Origin: JAWKIW01 sp046331175
GTDB lineage: Bacteria; Actinomycetota; Acidimicrobiia; Acidimicrobiales; Acidimicrobilacustridaceae
DNA: 64,000 bases
NCBI GenBank assembly: GCA_046331175.1
Contig: JAXLRI010000010.1
Span: forward strand, 62,001 to 126,000
Direction: 5' to 3'
Shown here: piece by piece, positions 53,958-63,400 of the stretch
Numbering within the stretch: position 1 is the stretch's first letter
How the letters are laid out: each line of letters opens with the position of its first letter
Program-made: the position numbers and the translations under genes
Notes under the pieces: generated by a model
Database searches by the model: none
What the model saw: the letters and a program-made list of their open reading frames with translations, nothing else
What the model was told of the DNA's origin: nothing

Positions 53958-54755
53958 TCACCCCTCGCCGACGAGCGTCGGCAGCGCGTGGCTGATCGAC
54001 CCCCGCAGCACGACGTCGGCCCGACGATCGAACGGCGTCGGCTCGCCGTTGAGGATCACCAGCCGGGCGCCGGCATCGACAGCCGCGGCCGCCGTCTCGT
54101 TGATCGGGTACACCGCCAGCGACGAGCCGACCACCAGGAAGAGGTCGCACGCCTCGGCGGCCCGGAAGGCGCGGGTCAGGTCGTCGGGGTCGAGGTTCTC
54201 ACCGAAGAACACGACCGCCGGCTTCAGGATCCCGCCGCACAGCCGGCACGGTGGGTCGTCCTCGCCGGCGTCGACCCGGGCCGCGGCCTCGGCCATCGCC
54301 GTCCGGTCGCCGCACGAGAGGCACACGACCTCGCGCACGTTCCCGTGCACCTCGACCAGGTGGTCGACGTCGGTGCCGGCGGCCCGGTGGAGCCCGTCGA
54401 CGTTCTGGGTCACGAGGAGGTCGAGGCGTCCGGTCCGCTCGAGGTCGACGAGCGCGTGGTGGCCGGCGTTGGGCCGGCGGGACCACATGGCGGTGTCGAG
54501 CCGACGCTGCCAGGCCCGCCGGCGCACGGCGGGGTCGCGGCGGTACACGCCGATCGTCGCCAGCTTCTCGGCCTCGGGATCGCGGGTCCAGATGCCGTCG
54601 GGTCCCCGGAAGTCGGGGATCCCGCTGTCGGTCGAGATGCCGGCACCGGTGAGCACCACGATCCGCCGGGCTGCGGCGACGAGCCGGCGCGCCTCGGCCA
54701 GGCGGTCGGGGTCCACGGCGCCGAAGCGAGGCTCGGCCGGCAGGTCGTCGGGCAC
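53958..54755 (-). CDS. NAD-dependent protein deacylase (sirtuin)
   Basis: The 265-residue protein has VVLTGAGISTDSGIPDFRG, TQNVDGLHRAAG with VEVHGNV (catalytic His), four zinc cysteines (CLSC and CRLCG) and VVFFGENL. This is a bacterial class sirtuin that removes acetyl or other acyl groups from lysines using NAD+. It may regulate acyl-CoA enzymes of the kind encoded here, but that is speculation. GTG start at 54755; a CAGGCT box lies 6 bases upstream. Confidence 0.93.
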   Translation of the reverse strand: MPDDLPAEPRFGAVDPDRLAEARRLVAAARRIVVLTGAGISTDSGIPDFRGPDGIWTRDPEAEKLATIGVYRRDPAVRRRAWQRRLDTAMWSRRPNAGHHALVDLERTGRLDLLVTQNVDGLHRAAGTDVDHLVEVHGNVREVVCLSCGDRTAMAEAAARVDAGEDDPPCRLCGGILKPAVVFFGENLDPDDLTRAFRAAEACDLFLVVGSSLAVYPINETAAAAVDAGARLVILNGEPTPFDRRADVVLRGSISHALPTLVGEG

Positions 54756-54849
54756 GGGCCCAGCCTGCCAGCAGCGGCCGGGGCTGCCCACCCGGCGGCA
54801 TCGGCGCGGCGGGCGCCGGAGGGGAGGGACGGCCAGCCGAACATCGAGG

Positions 54850-54878
54850 TTGACGGAGAAAGAATGAAAAGATAGGAA
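54850..54878 (+). promoter_or_regulatory. Promoter in an AT-rich patch before the conserved hypothetical gene
   Basis: TTGACG (54850-54855), 17 bases, then TAGGAA (54873-54878). The stretch 54855-54887 is strikingly AT-rich for this genome. The start at 54918 would have a leader of ~30-35 bases. Confidence 0.45.
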
Positions 54879-54917
54879 AAGCATTGAACCGCCCGCCCAC
54901 CACCGAGGAGCCCACCC

Positions 54918-55670
54918 GTGTCCGACCGCCGCCTGCCCCCCACCCTGCACGTCGAACCCTGGGTCGACCCCGTCGTCGACGCCCTCGGCCACGACCCGCG
55001 CTCGGGGTACGTCGAACGGTTCTGGCTGGGCGTGCTCGGACCGTCGGCGGTGTGGCTCCTGCGCCACCTCGCCGACCGCCTCGACGCCGAGCCCGACGGG
55101 CTCGACCTCGACGTGGTCGCCACCGGTCGGGCCATCGGGCTGGGCAGCCGCTCGATGACCTCGCTGAGCCACACGGTCGCCCGCCTCGCCAACTTCGGCC
55201 AGGCCCGCTTCGAGGGAGGCGACACGCTGGCGGTGCGGCGGCGGCTCCCGCCGCTGAGCCGGCGCCAGGTCGAGCACCTCCCCGAGCCGCTGCGCACCGA
55301 GCACGCCGAGTGGCTCGGCCGGAGCCTCGCCCACCCCGACGCCGAGCAGATGCGCCAGCGGGCCCACGCCCTGGCCCTGTCGCTGGTCGAGCTCGGCGAG
55401 GACTACGACGCCACCGAACGCCAGCTGCACCGCTGGCGGTTCCACCCCGCCATCGCCCACCAGGCCGTCAAGTGGGCGTGGGCGCAGCACCACCCCGACG
55501 GCCAGGCGGCCTCGACCACCGCGACGGCGCCCGAGGCCGACCGCCGTCCGGCGCCGACCACCCTCGTCGCCCATGCCGGCCCCGCTCCCCTCCGAGCCCG
55601 GCCGCGGCCCGCCGAGGCCCCGGCGGGGGCGCCCGACGACGGGGGGCCGGAGGTCCCGGCGGCGTCGTGA
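54918..55670 (+). CDS. Conserved hypothetical protein, possible winged-helix
   Basis: The 250-residue product begins with a conserved-looking block, YVERFWLGVLGPSAVWLLRHLADRL in part, followed by an alternating helical region (ATGRAIGLGSRSM, then VARLANFGQARFEGGDTLAVRRRLP) that reads like a winged helix. The last ~60 residues are disordered and Ala/Pro-rich. I recall similar proteins in Acidimicrobiia without known function. GTG start after the AT-rich promoter. It is divergent from the sirtuin and convergent with pepA. Confidence 0.7.
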   Translation: MSDRRLPPTLHVEPWVDPVVDALGHDPRSGYVERFWLGVLGPSAVWLLRHLADRLDAEPDGLDLDVVATGRAIGLGSRSMTSLSHTVARLANFGQARFEGGDTLAVRRRLPPLSRRQVEHLPEPLRTEHAEWLGRSLAHPDAEQMRQRAHALALSLVELGEDYDATERQLHRWRFHPAIAHQAVKWAWAQHHPDGQAASTTATAPEADRRPAPTTLVAHAGPAPLRARPRPAEAPAGAPDDGGPEVPAAS

Positions 55671-55710
55671 TCACGGGCGCCCGTGCGGGCGGGATCCGAC
55701 GGAGTCCCGA

Positions 55711-57177
55711 TCAGGCCGTGGCCCGGGCGCGGGACGTCCACGAGCCGATCAGCTCGAGCAGGAGCCGGACGCCGAAGCCGGTGCCCCCCTTGACCGAGTC
55801 GCCGTCGACGGCGTCCGACCACGCCGTGCCAGCGATGTCGAGGTGCACCCAGGGGATCCCGGCACCGACGAACTCGCGCAGGAACAAGCCGGCCACCAAG
55901 GTGCCGGCCTTGCCGGGCGCCCCGATGTTCTTGAGGTCGGCCACGTCGGAGTCGAGCATCGACCGGTAGTCGTCGGGAAGCGGCAGCGGCCACACCCGCT
56001 CGCCGGCGCGGGCGGCCGCGCCTCGCACGCGCTCGACCAGCGAGTCGTCGTTGCCGAGCAGCCCGGCGATCCGCGACCCGAGGGCCACCTCGACGGCGCC
56101 GGTCAACGTGGCGAGGTCGACGATGGCGTCGGGTGATCGCTCGCTGGCCAGGGCGAGGGCGTCGCCGAGGATGAGCCGGCCCTCGGCGTCGGTGTTCAGC
56201 ACCTCCACCGTCGTGCCGTTGCGCAGCGCGAGCACGTCTCCCGGCCGCGTCGCATCGCCACCGGTCATGTTGTCGGTCAGCGGCAGGTAGCCGCTCACGG
56301 CGATCTTCGGGTGCACGGCGCGCAGCGCGGAGAAGGCCGCCAGCACCGCCGCCGCGCCGCCCATGTCGCTCTTCATCGCCATCATGCCGGTGGCCGACTT
56401 GAGCGACAGCCCACCCGAGTCGAAGGTGATCCCCTTGCCGACCAGGGCCAGCCTCGCCTTGGCGTCGTCGGGCTCCCAGTGCAGCTCGACCAGCCGAGGG
56501 GGTTGGTTCGAGCCCCGGTTGACGCCGAGGATGCCGCCGCAGCCGAGCTCGGCGAGGTCGGCCTCGTCGAGCACGCTGACCCGGAGGCCCTCCCGGTCGG
56601 CCACCTCGACGGCGATCTCGGCCAGCTTCACCGGCGTGAGCGAGCCACCCGGCTCGTTCACCAGGTCGCGGGCGAAGGTCACGGCCTCTCCGATGGCGCG
56701 GCCCCGCTCGACGGCGTCGCGCACCTTCGCACCTCCCGGTCCGACCAGCACGACCCGGCTCAGCTCGACCGGTTCGGGCTTTGAGCGGAACCGCGCGTCC
56801 CGGTAGGCCCCGAGCACGAAGCCCTCGGCGACCGCCTGGGCGGCGGCGGGGCGAGCAGCGAGATCGGCCACGGCGGCGGCGAGATCGGTGCGCACCGAGG
56901 GGCGCCGGGTGACGGCGCGAGCGGCGACCGCCGCCGAGCGGCGCAGGACCGTGGCGTCGACGGCGGCGGCCGGCCCGACGCCGACCAGCAGGCGGTCGAG
57001 GCCGTCGCCGTGGTCGGCCGGCAGCCACTGGAGCTGGCCCGGCTTGCCCTCGAAGCGCAGCCGGGCCAGCACGGCCGGGTCGACCGGAGCATCGGCCAGC
57101 GCGTCGGAGGCCACGGCCACGACGTCGACGTCGACGTCATCGGCCGGCCGGTTGGTCACCTCGAAGCTGATCGCCAT
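55711..57177 (-). CDS. pepA: Leucyl aminopeptidase (M17)
   Basis: The 488-residue enzyme has the signature NTDAEGRL (328-335) and metal ligands in VGKGITFDSGG (Lys248, Asp253), Asp271, Asp330 and Glu332. It is a cytoplasmic di-metal hexamer that removes N-terminal residues from peptides. AGGAGGG precedes the ATG at 57177, which settles the start over a longer reading. Confidence 0.95.
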   Translation of the reverse strand: MAISFEVTNRPADDVDVDVVAVASDALADAPVDPAVLARLRFEGKPGQLQWLPADHGDGLDRLLVGVGPAAAVDATVLRRSAAVAARAVTRRPSVRTDLAAAVADLAARPAAAQAVAEGFVLGAYRDARFRSKPEPVELSRVVLVGPGGAKVRDAVERGRAIGEAVTFARDLVNEPGGSLTPVKLAEIAVEVADREGLRVSVLDEADLAELGCGGILGVNRGSNQPPRLVELHWEPDDAKARLALVGKGITFDSGGLSLKSATGMMAMKSDMGGAAAVLAAFSALRAVHPKIAVSGYLPLTDNMTGGDATRPGDVLALRNGTTVEVLNTDAEGRLILGDALALASERSPDAIVDLATLTGAVEVALGSRIAGLLGNDDSLVERVRGAAARAGERVWPLPLPDDYRSMLDSDVADLKNIGAPGKAGTLVAGLFLREFVGAGIPWVHLDIAGTAWSDAVDGDSVKGGTGFGVRLLLELIGSWTSRARATA

Positions 57178-57234
57178 GCCTGCATCCCTCCTGGGCACCG
57201 CACCGGCGCCACGGTCGTCGCCGCTGCAGCCCCC

Positions 57235-57789
57235 TCAGGACTCGACGCTGCGGGTGATCAGCGACGCGCCCCGGCCCTCGGCCTCCTGCCAGCGGGCCAT
57301 GGTCCACAGCAGATCGCTCAGCCGGTTGAGGTACGGCCCCACCGCCGACCCGGCGACCTCGGCGGCGAGCGCATCACGCTCGGCCCGGCGCACGACGGTG
57401 CGGGCCACGTCGAGCTGGGCGGCCACCCGGGTGCCGCCGGGCACGACGAACTCGGTGGGGGCCTCGAAGCGGCCGGTCAGGTCGTCGATGAGCTGCTCGA
57501 GCCGCTCGACCATGGGCTCGGTCACGAGGCTCGTGCCCGGCTCGAGCTTGGCCCGGTTGTGGGGTTCGGTGGCCAGCTCGGACATCGCCACCCAGAGGTC
57601 GCGCTCGAGGTGGACGAGCAGGTCGTCGAGCTCGCTCCCCGGCTCGGCTTCGGCCCGGGCGACACCAAGGGCGGCCTGGGCCTCGTCGACGGCGCCGTAG
57701 GCGACGGGCAGGGGTGAGTCCTTGGCCACCCGGCCGCCGAACAGCAGGCCGGTGGTCCCGTCGTCGCCCTTGCGCGTGTAGATCTTCAT
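57235..57789 (-). CDS. PduO-type ATP:cob(I)alamin adenosyltransferase
   Basis: The 184-residue protein begins KIYTRKGDDGTTGLLFGG, the ATP-binding start of the PduO family. It later has FVVPGGTRVAAQLDVARTVVRRAER and PYLNRLSDLLW. It makes adenosylcobalamin, the cofactor of the methylmalonyl-CoA mutase 25 kb away. ATG preceded by TAACCT at 8 bases. Confidence 0.94.
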   Translation of the reverse strand: MKIYTRKGDDGTTGLLFGGRVAKDSPLPVAYGAVDEAQAALGVARAEAEPGSELDDLLVHLERDLWVAMSELATEPHNRAKLEPGTSLVTEPMVERLEQLIDDLTGRFEAPTEFVVPGGTRVAAQLDVARTVVRRAERDALAAEVAGSAVGPYLNRLSDLLWTMARWQEAEGRGASLITRSVES

Positions 57790-57797
57790 CGGGTCGG

Positions 57798-57803
57798 AGG
57801 TTA
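57798..57803 (-). promoter_or_regulatory. -10 box of the adenosyltransferase gene (leaderless)
   Basis: Minus-strand TAACCT, then 8 bases, then ATG at 57789. Confidence 0.5.
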
Positions 57804-57829
57804 CGGGTCGCCCACGCCCCCCGCCACGA

Positions 57830-59017
57830 TCAGCCCGGCGTTTCGCCGGCGACGACCGGGCCGTCGGCGGTGACCTCGTCGAGGCCGGCGACCCGCTCGC
57901 CGGTCCGCAGGTAGCGCAGGGCGCCCAGCACGTCCGGCCCGAGGCCCTGCACCTCCTGGAGCAGGGCGAGGGCGAAGGTGGTCCCGGCGAGCAGCACGAC
58001 GAAGCCGCCGAAGCCGTACAGGAACAGGCCGAAGACGCCGGCGAGCAGCGTGAGGGCCGGACCGACGATCAGGGTCCGGCGCTCGAGCTGGCGCAGGAGG
58101 GTCCGCCCGTCGGCGACCTGCACGGCGGTGGCCAGCACGAGCACCGAGGCGCCGAGGGGCAGCGACGAGATCGACAGCCCGACCGCCAGCGGCAGGGCGG
58201 CGATGACCAACCCCAACCCGGGCACGAGGCTCCAGGCCGCGAACCACAACCCGATGACGGTCGGCGAGTCGTAGCCGAGCACGAGGGCGAGGATCGCCGA
58301 GAGGACGCCGAAGAGGATGGCTCGGCCGATCATCCAGCCGAGGTAGCCGGTGGTCGACCGGTAGGCGCTCGAGACCACCACGCGGATGCGCTGGGCGGTG
58401 GCCTCGTCGCGCAGCTGGTCGAGCCCGGCGCGGTAGAAGCGACGACCGGAGATGGTGAGGAGCAGGATGAAGAAGCCGATGACGACCAGCGAGCCCGCGG
58501 CCGACGAGACGGCGCTGAGGGCCTGGGACGTGTCGCCGCCGCCGAGGTAGACGGGCAGCGCCGAGAACAGGCTCTCGACCTTGCCCGAGAGGTCGAACTC
58601 GGTGGCGACCTTGCCCACGCCCGACGACCGCTCCATCTGGTTGGCGCTGTCGATCCAGGCCTGGCGCACGGAACCGATCTGCAGGTTCACCTCGACGAGG
58701 ACCCGGCCGACGACGAGGCCGCCCAGCACGAACACCAGGAGCAGCACGAGCGCGATGGCGATCCCGCGGGGCATGCGCCGGTCGAGGCGGTTGACGAGCG
58801 GGAGCGCCAGCCCCGCGATGGTCGCGGCGATGGCGATCCACCACAACGTGGTGGAGGCGAGGTCGACCATGCGCAGCAGCAGGGCGAGCGCGGCCACCAG
58901 CACGGTGGCCCGCACGATCGACCACGGGCTGATCCGCACGATGGTGCGCACCGTCTCGGCCGCGGGACCGGCGGCGGCGGAGCGCTGTCCAGCACCGGTC
59001 CCCGGGGTCGACGGCAT
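57830..59017 (-). CDS. AI-2E family (PerM-like) membrane transporter
   Basis: The 395-residue protein has about eight helices in the AI-2E/PerM order: a first hydrophobic pair, a long amphipathic outer segment, and a C-terminal bundle with PTVIGLWFAAWSLVPGLGLVIAALP. Members export AI-2-like or other small molecules, or work as cation antiporters; the substrate is open. The start ATG (59017) sits 8 bases after a TACTGT box that is part of a palindrome. A second, divergent paralogue follows. Confidence 0.85.
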   Translation of the reverse strand: MPSTPGTGAGQRSAAAGPAAETVRTIVRISPWSIVRATVLVAALALLLRMVDLASTTLWWIAIAATIAGLALPLVNRLDRRMPRGIAIALVLLLVFVLGGLVVGRVLVEVNLQIGSVRQAWIDSANQMERSSGVGKVATEFDLSGKVESLFSALPVYLGGGDTSQALSAVSSAAGSLVVIGFFILLLTISGRRFYRAGLDQLRDEATAQRIRVVVSSAYRSTTGYLGWMIGRAILFGVLSAILALVLGYDSPTVIGLWFAAWSLVPGLGLVIAALPLAVGLSISSLPLGASVLVLATAVQVADGRTLLRQLERRTLIVGPALTLLAGVFGLFLYGFGGFVVLLAGTTFALALLQEVQGLGPDVLGALRYLRTGERVAGLDEVTADGPVVAGETPG

Positions 59018-59020
59018 CGA

Positions 59021-59035
59021 TCGGTACAGTACCGA
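59021..59035. promoter_or_regulatory. Palindrome overlapping the -10 box of an AI-2E transporter gene
   Basis: TCGGTAC-A-GTACCGA has 7-bp arms and a 1-base centre. It contains TACTGT on the minus strand, 8 bases before the ATG at 59017, so a bound regulator would block transcription. Confidence 0.45.
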
Positions 59036-59191
59036 GGGTGCCCGCCGAGCTCGGTGACCCCACGACGGTCGACGGCGATCGCGGGGCTCGGCCGATGACC
59101 GGACCGGCGGGGACCGACCGGCCCACGACACCGACCCGGCGGGCCCGGCCGACCGGGCGGACCCGGCGGACCGGGCGACGAGCCGAGCACC

Positions 59192-60397
59192 GTGGCTGAC
59201 GAGGGCGGCTTCGACGACGTGGTCGATCCGCCGTCGCGGATCGTGCGCGTCGACGTCGACTGGCGGTCGGTGCTGGTCGTGGCCGCCGCCCTCGTCGGCG
59301 TGCTGGCCCTGACGAGCATCGCCGCCGCCGCACCGGGAGCGCTGCAGATCATGGTGCTGGCCTCGATCCTGGCCCTGGCCGCCAACCCCGTCGTCGCCCG
59401 GCTGCAGCAGCTCACCCGGCTGGGTCGGACCTCCACCGTCGCCCTCCTCTGCGGGACGGGCCTCCTGGTCGTCGGCCTGCTGATCGGCCTGTTCGGTCCG
59501 GCCACCGTCGAGCAGGCCCGCAGCTTCCAGCAGGACCTCCCCCGCGTGGTCGACCAGCTCGACACGCTGCCGGTCGTCGGGCCGATCCTCGTCCGCAACA
59601 ACGTGCCCCAGCAGGTCGAGCAGTGGCTCAGCCAGCTCCCCAAGCAGCTGGCCGGCAAGACCGCCGAGATCACCGGGGCCGCCGAGGCCATCACCGCGGG
59701 CCTGGTGCAGGCCCTGGTCGTGTTCCTCGTGATGCTCGCGCTGCTGATCGACGGCCCGCGACTCGGCGAGCGGGCTCGCGTGCTCATCCCGGTGCGGCGC
59801 CGGGCCATGGTGGCGCGCCTGGGCGGGGCTGCCTACCGCGTCGTCGGCCGCAGCTTCGCCGGCTCGCTGGTGCTCGCCTTCCTGCAGGGCATGCAGGTCC
59901 TGCTCACCGGCCTCATCCTCGGCGTGCCCCTCAGCCCGCTGCTGGCGCTGTGGGCCGGCCTCTGGAACCTGGTCCCGCAGATCGGCGGAGCCGTCGGTGG
60001 CATCACCTTCGTGCTGGTGGCGTTCACCGTCAGCCCCACCGCCGGCATCATCGCCGGCATCGTGTTCTTCGCCTACATGATGTTCTCCAACAACGTGCTG
60101 CTGCCGGTGATCGTGGGTCGGGCCACCGACATCTCGCCGTTCACGACCATGGTCGCGGCGGTCGCCGGCTTCGCCATCGCCGGGATCCTCGGGGCCATCC
60201 TCGCCATCCCGTTCATCGGAGCGGGCAAGGCCATGTACCGCGAGCTGCGAGACCCGGGTTGGATGCAGCGCCAGGACTCGGGGCGGGGACCACGCCCGGC
60301 CCGGCGGATCGTGCGCCGCCTGCGCAACCGGAAGGCCCGCGCCGCCGACGACGGCGCCGGGGCGATGCCCGCGCCCGGGGCGGCTCCCACCACCTGA
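59192..60397 (+). CDS. AI-2E family (PerM-like) membrane transporter, paralogue
   Basis: The 401-residue protein shares the AI-2E layout: helices at ~27-47 and ~50-67, FGPATVEQARSFQQDLPRVVDQL in the outer segment, and the C-terminal LLALWAGLWNLVPQIGGAVGG and FFAYMMFSNNVLLPVIVGR. The C-terminus is Arg-rich. It is divergent from the gene at 57830, so this is a head-to-head paralogue pair. GTG start. Confidence 0.85.
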   Translation: MADEGGFDDVVDPPSRIVRVDVDWRSVLVVAAALVGVLALTSIAAAAPGALQIMVLASILALAANPVVARLQQLTRLGRTSTVALLCGTGLLVVGLLIGLFGPATVEQARSFQQDLPRVVDQLDTLPVVGPILVRNNVPQQVEQWLSQLPKQLAGKTAEITGAAEAITAGLVQALVVFLVMLALLIDGPRLGERARVLIPVRRRAMVARLGGAAYRVVGRSFAGSLVLAFLQGMQVLLTGLILGVPLSPLLALWAGLWNLVPQIGGAVGGITFVLVAFTVSPTAGIIAGIVFFAYMMFSNNVLLPVIVGRATDISPFTTMVAAVAGFAIAGILGAILAIPFIGAGKAMYRELRDPGWMQRQDSGRGPRPARRIVRRLRNRKARAADDGAGAMPAPGAAPTT

Positions 60398-60438
60398 GCG
60401 CGCCGCGTTCGCTCTTTGGGGCCGGAGAACCGCCCCAC

Positions 60439-60444
60439 TAGCCT
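60439..60444 (+). promoter_or_regulatory. -10 box of metH (leaderless)
   Basis: TAGCCT, then 7 bases, then ATG at 60452. Only 54 bases separate metH from the preceding gene, leaving no room for a cobalamin riboswitch. Confidence 0.5.
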
Positions 60445-60451
60445 CTCCCGG

Positions 60452-63400
60452 ATGAGCAGCTACCTCGAAGCGGTGAACGAGCGCGTCGTGATCTTCGACG
60501 GCGCCATGGGCACCGGCATCCAGGCCCGCGGCCTCACCGCCGACGACTTCGGCGGCGAGCACCTCGAGGGCTGCAACGAGCTGCTCGTGGTGACGCGGCC
60601 CGACGTCATCAGCGAGCTGCACGCGGCCTACTTCGAGGTGGGCTGCGACGTCGCCGAGACCGACACCTTCGGGGCCTTCGGCGTGCCGCTCGCCGAGTAC
60701 GGCATCGCCGACCGCGCCTACGAGCTCAACGAGGCCGCCGCCCGCGTGGCCAAGCAGGTGGCGCTCGACTTCTCCACCCCCGACAAGCCCCGGTTCGTGT
60801 CGGGCTCCATCGGCCCCGGCACGAAGTCGCCGACCCTCGGCCAGATCGGCTTCGTCGAGCTGCGCGACCTCTACGAGGTCCAGGCCCGCGGCCTGCTCGA
60901 CGGCGGCGTCGACCTGTTCATCATCGAGACGCAGTTCGACCTGCTGTGCGTCAAGGCCGCCGTCATCGCCGCCCGGCGGGCCATGGCCGCCGCCGGCCGC
61001 GAGGTGCCCATCCAGGTCCAGGTCACGATGGAGACCACCGGCCGCATGCTGCTCGGCACCGAGATCGCCGCGGCCCTGTCGACCATCGACGCCCTCCGCC
61101 CCGACGTCATCGGCCTCAACTGCGCCACGGGCCCCGAGGAGATGAGCGAGCACCTGCGCCACCTCTCGGCGCACTGCCGCACGCCCATCTCCTGCCTGCC
61201 CAACGCCGGCCTGCCGTCGGTGGTCGACGGCCACATGCACTACGACCTCACGCCGGCCCAGCTCGCCGAGCACCATCGCCACCACGTGAGCGACCTCGGC
61301 ATCTCGGTGATCGGCGGGTGCTGCGGCACGTCGCCCGAGCACCTCGCCGCCGTCGTCGAGGCCTGCGCCGGGCTCGAGCCCGCCCGCCGCTCCCCCGTCC
61401 ACGAGCCGGGAGCGTCGTCGATCTACTCGCTCGTGCCGTTCGAGCAGGACACGTCCTTCCTCATCATCGGTGAGCGCACCAACGCCAACGGCTCCAAGAA
61501 GTTCCGAGAGGCGATGCTCGAGGCCGACTGGGACACCTGCGTGCAGATGGCCAAGGACCAGGTGCGCGAAGGCGCGCACGTGCTCGACGTCTGCGTCGAC
61601 TACGTGGGTCGCGACGGCACCGGCGACATGGACCAGGTGGCGCAGCGCTTCGCCACCCAGGCCGCCGCTCCCTTGGTGCTCGACTCCACCGAGCCCCAGG
61701 TCATGGAGGCCGGCCTCCAGCGCTTCGGCGGCCGGGCCATCTTGAACTCGGCCAACCTCGAGGACGGCGAGCACGAGGGTTCGCGCCTCGACCGGGTGTT
61801 CCGGCTGGCACGCGAGTACGGCGCCGCGGTGATCTGCCTGCTCATCGACGAGGAGGGCCAGGCCCGCGACGTCGAGTGGAAGCTGCGGGTCGCCCACCGC
61901 ATCCACGACCTCGCCGTCGACCGCTACGGCCTCGAGCCCGGCGACCTGATCTTCGACGCCCTCACCTTTCCGCTGTCCACCGGCGACGAGGACCTGCGCG
62001 GCGACGGCATGGCCACCATCGAGGCCATCCGCCGGATCAAGGCCGAGCTCCCCGGGGTGTTCACCACCCTCGGCGTGTCGAACGTGAGCTTCGGCCTGAA
62101 GCCGGCCGCCCGCCACGTCTTGAACTCGGTCTTCCTGCACGAGTGCGTGCAGGCCGGGCTCGACTCGGCCATCGTGCACGCCGCCCGGATCATGCCGCTG
62201 AACAAGATCCCCGACGAGCAGCGCCAGGTGTGCCTCGACCTCATCTACGACCGCCGGCGCAAGGCCGACGGCGACCAGCCGGCCTACGACCCGTTGACCA
62301 CCCTCCTCGAGGTGTTCGCCGACGTGCAGACCACCGAGGCGGTCGTCGAGGACCGCTCGGGCTGGCCCATCGAGCAGCGCCTGTCCCAGCGCATCATCGA
62401 CGGCGACCGCGAGGGCATCGAGGACGAGCTCGACGCCGCCATGGCCGGGGGCCTCACCCCGCTCGAGATCATCAACGACGTCCTGCTGTCGGGCATGAAG
62501 GTGGTGGGCGAGCTCTTCGCCACGGGCGAGATGCAGCTGCCGTTCGTGCTGCAGTCCGCCGAGACCATGAAGTCGGCGGTGGCCCACCTCGAGCCCCACA
62601 TGGAGAAGGCCGACACCGGGGGCAAGGGGCGCATCGTGCTCGCCACCGTGAAGGGCGACGTGCACGACATCGGCAAGAACCTCGTCGACATCATCCTCAC
62701 CAACAACGGCTACGAGGTGCACAACCTCGGCATCAAGATCGGCATCGCCGAGATGATCGAGAAGGCCAACGAGGTGGGCGCCGACGCCATCGGCATGAGC
62801 GGCCTGCTGGTGAAGTCGACCCTCATCATGCGCGACAACCTCGAGGAGCTGAACCAGCGGGAGATGGCCCACGTCCCGGTCCTGCTCGGCGGCGCCGCCC
62901 TCACCCGCTCCTACGTCGAGCGCGACCTGCGCGAGGTGTACGAGGGCCGCCTCTTCTACGGCAAGGACGCCTTCGAGGGCCTGCGGGTGATGGACCGCCT
63001 CGGCGAGATCCGCCGCACCGGCGAGGACGAGCCCGACTGGGGCCGGGTCCCGAGCGAGTCGAAGGTGCCGGCCCGCAGCGGCTCGAGCGCCGACGCCGCC
63101 GACGCGCCGGTCGACCTGCCCGCCCGCTCCCCCGAGGTCGTCACCGACAACCCGGTGTTCGTGCCCCCGTTCGTCGGCTCGAAGGTGGTCAAGGGCCTGT
63201 CGCTCGACGACATCGCCGGCTACCTCAACGAGACGGCGCTGTTCCGCAACCAGTGGCAGTTCCGGCCCGAGGGCGGTGAGTCCGACGCCGAGTTCAAGGA
63301 CCGCATCCGGGCCACCCTGCGCGAGCAGCTCGCCGCCGCCAAGGCCGACGACCTGCTCGTCCCCCAGGTGGTCTACGGCTACTTCCCGGCCAACGCCGAC

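Noticed and set aside
60398..60451. Cobalamin riboswitch before metH
   Set aside because: Only 54 bases are available, no B12 box is visible, and a leaderless promoter explains the start.
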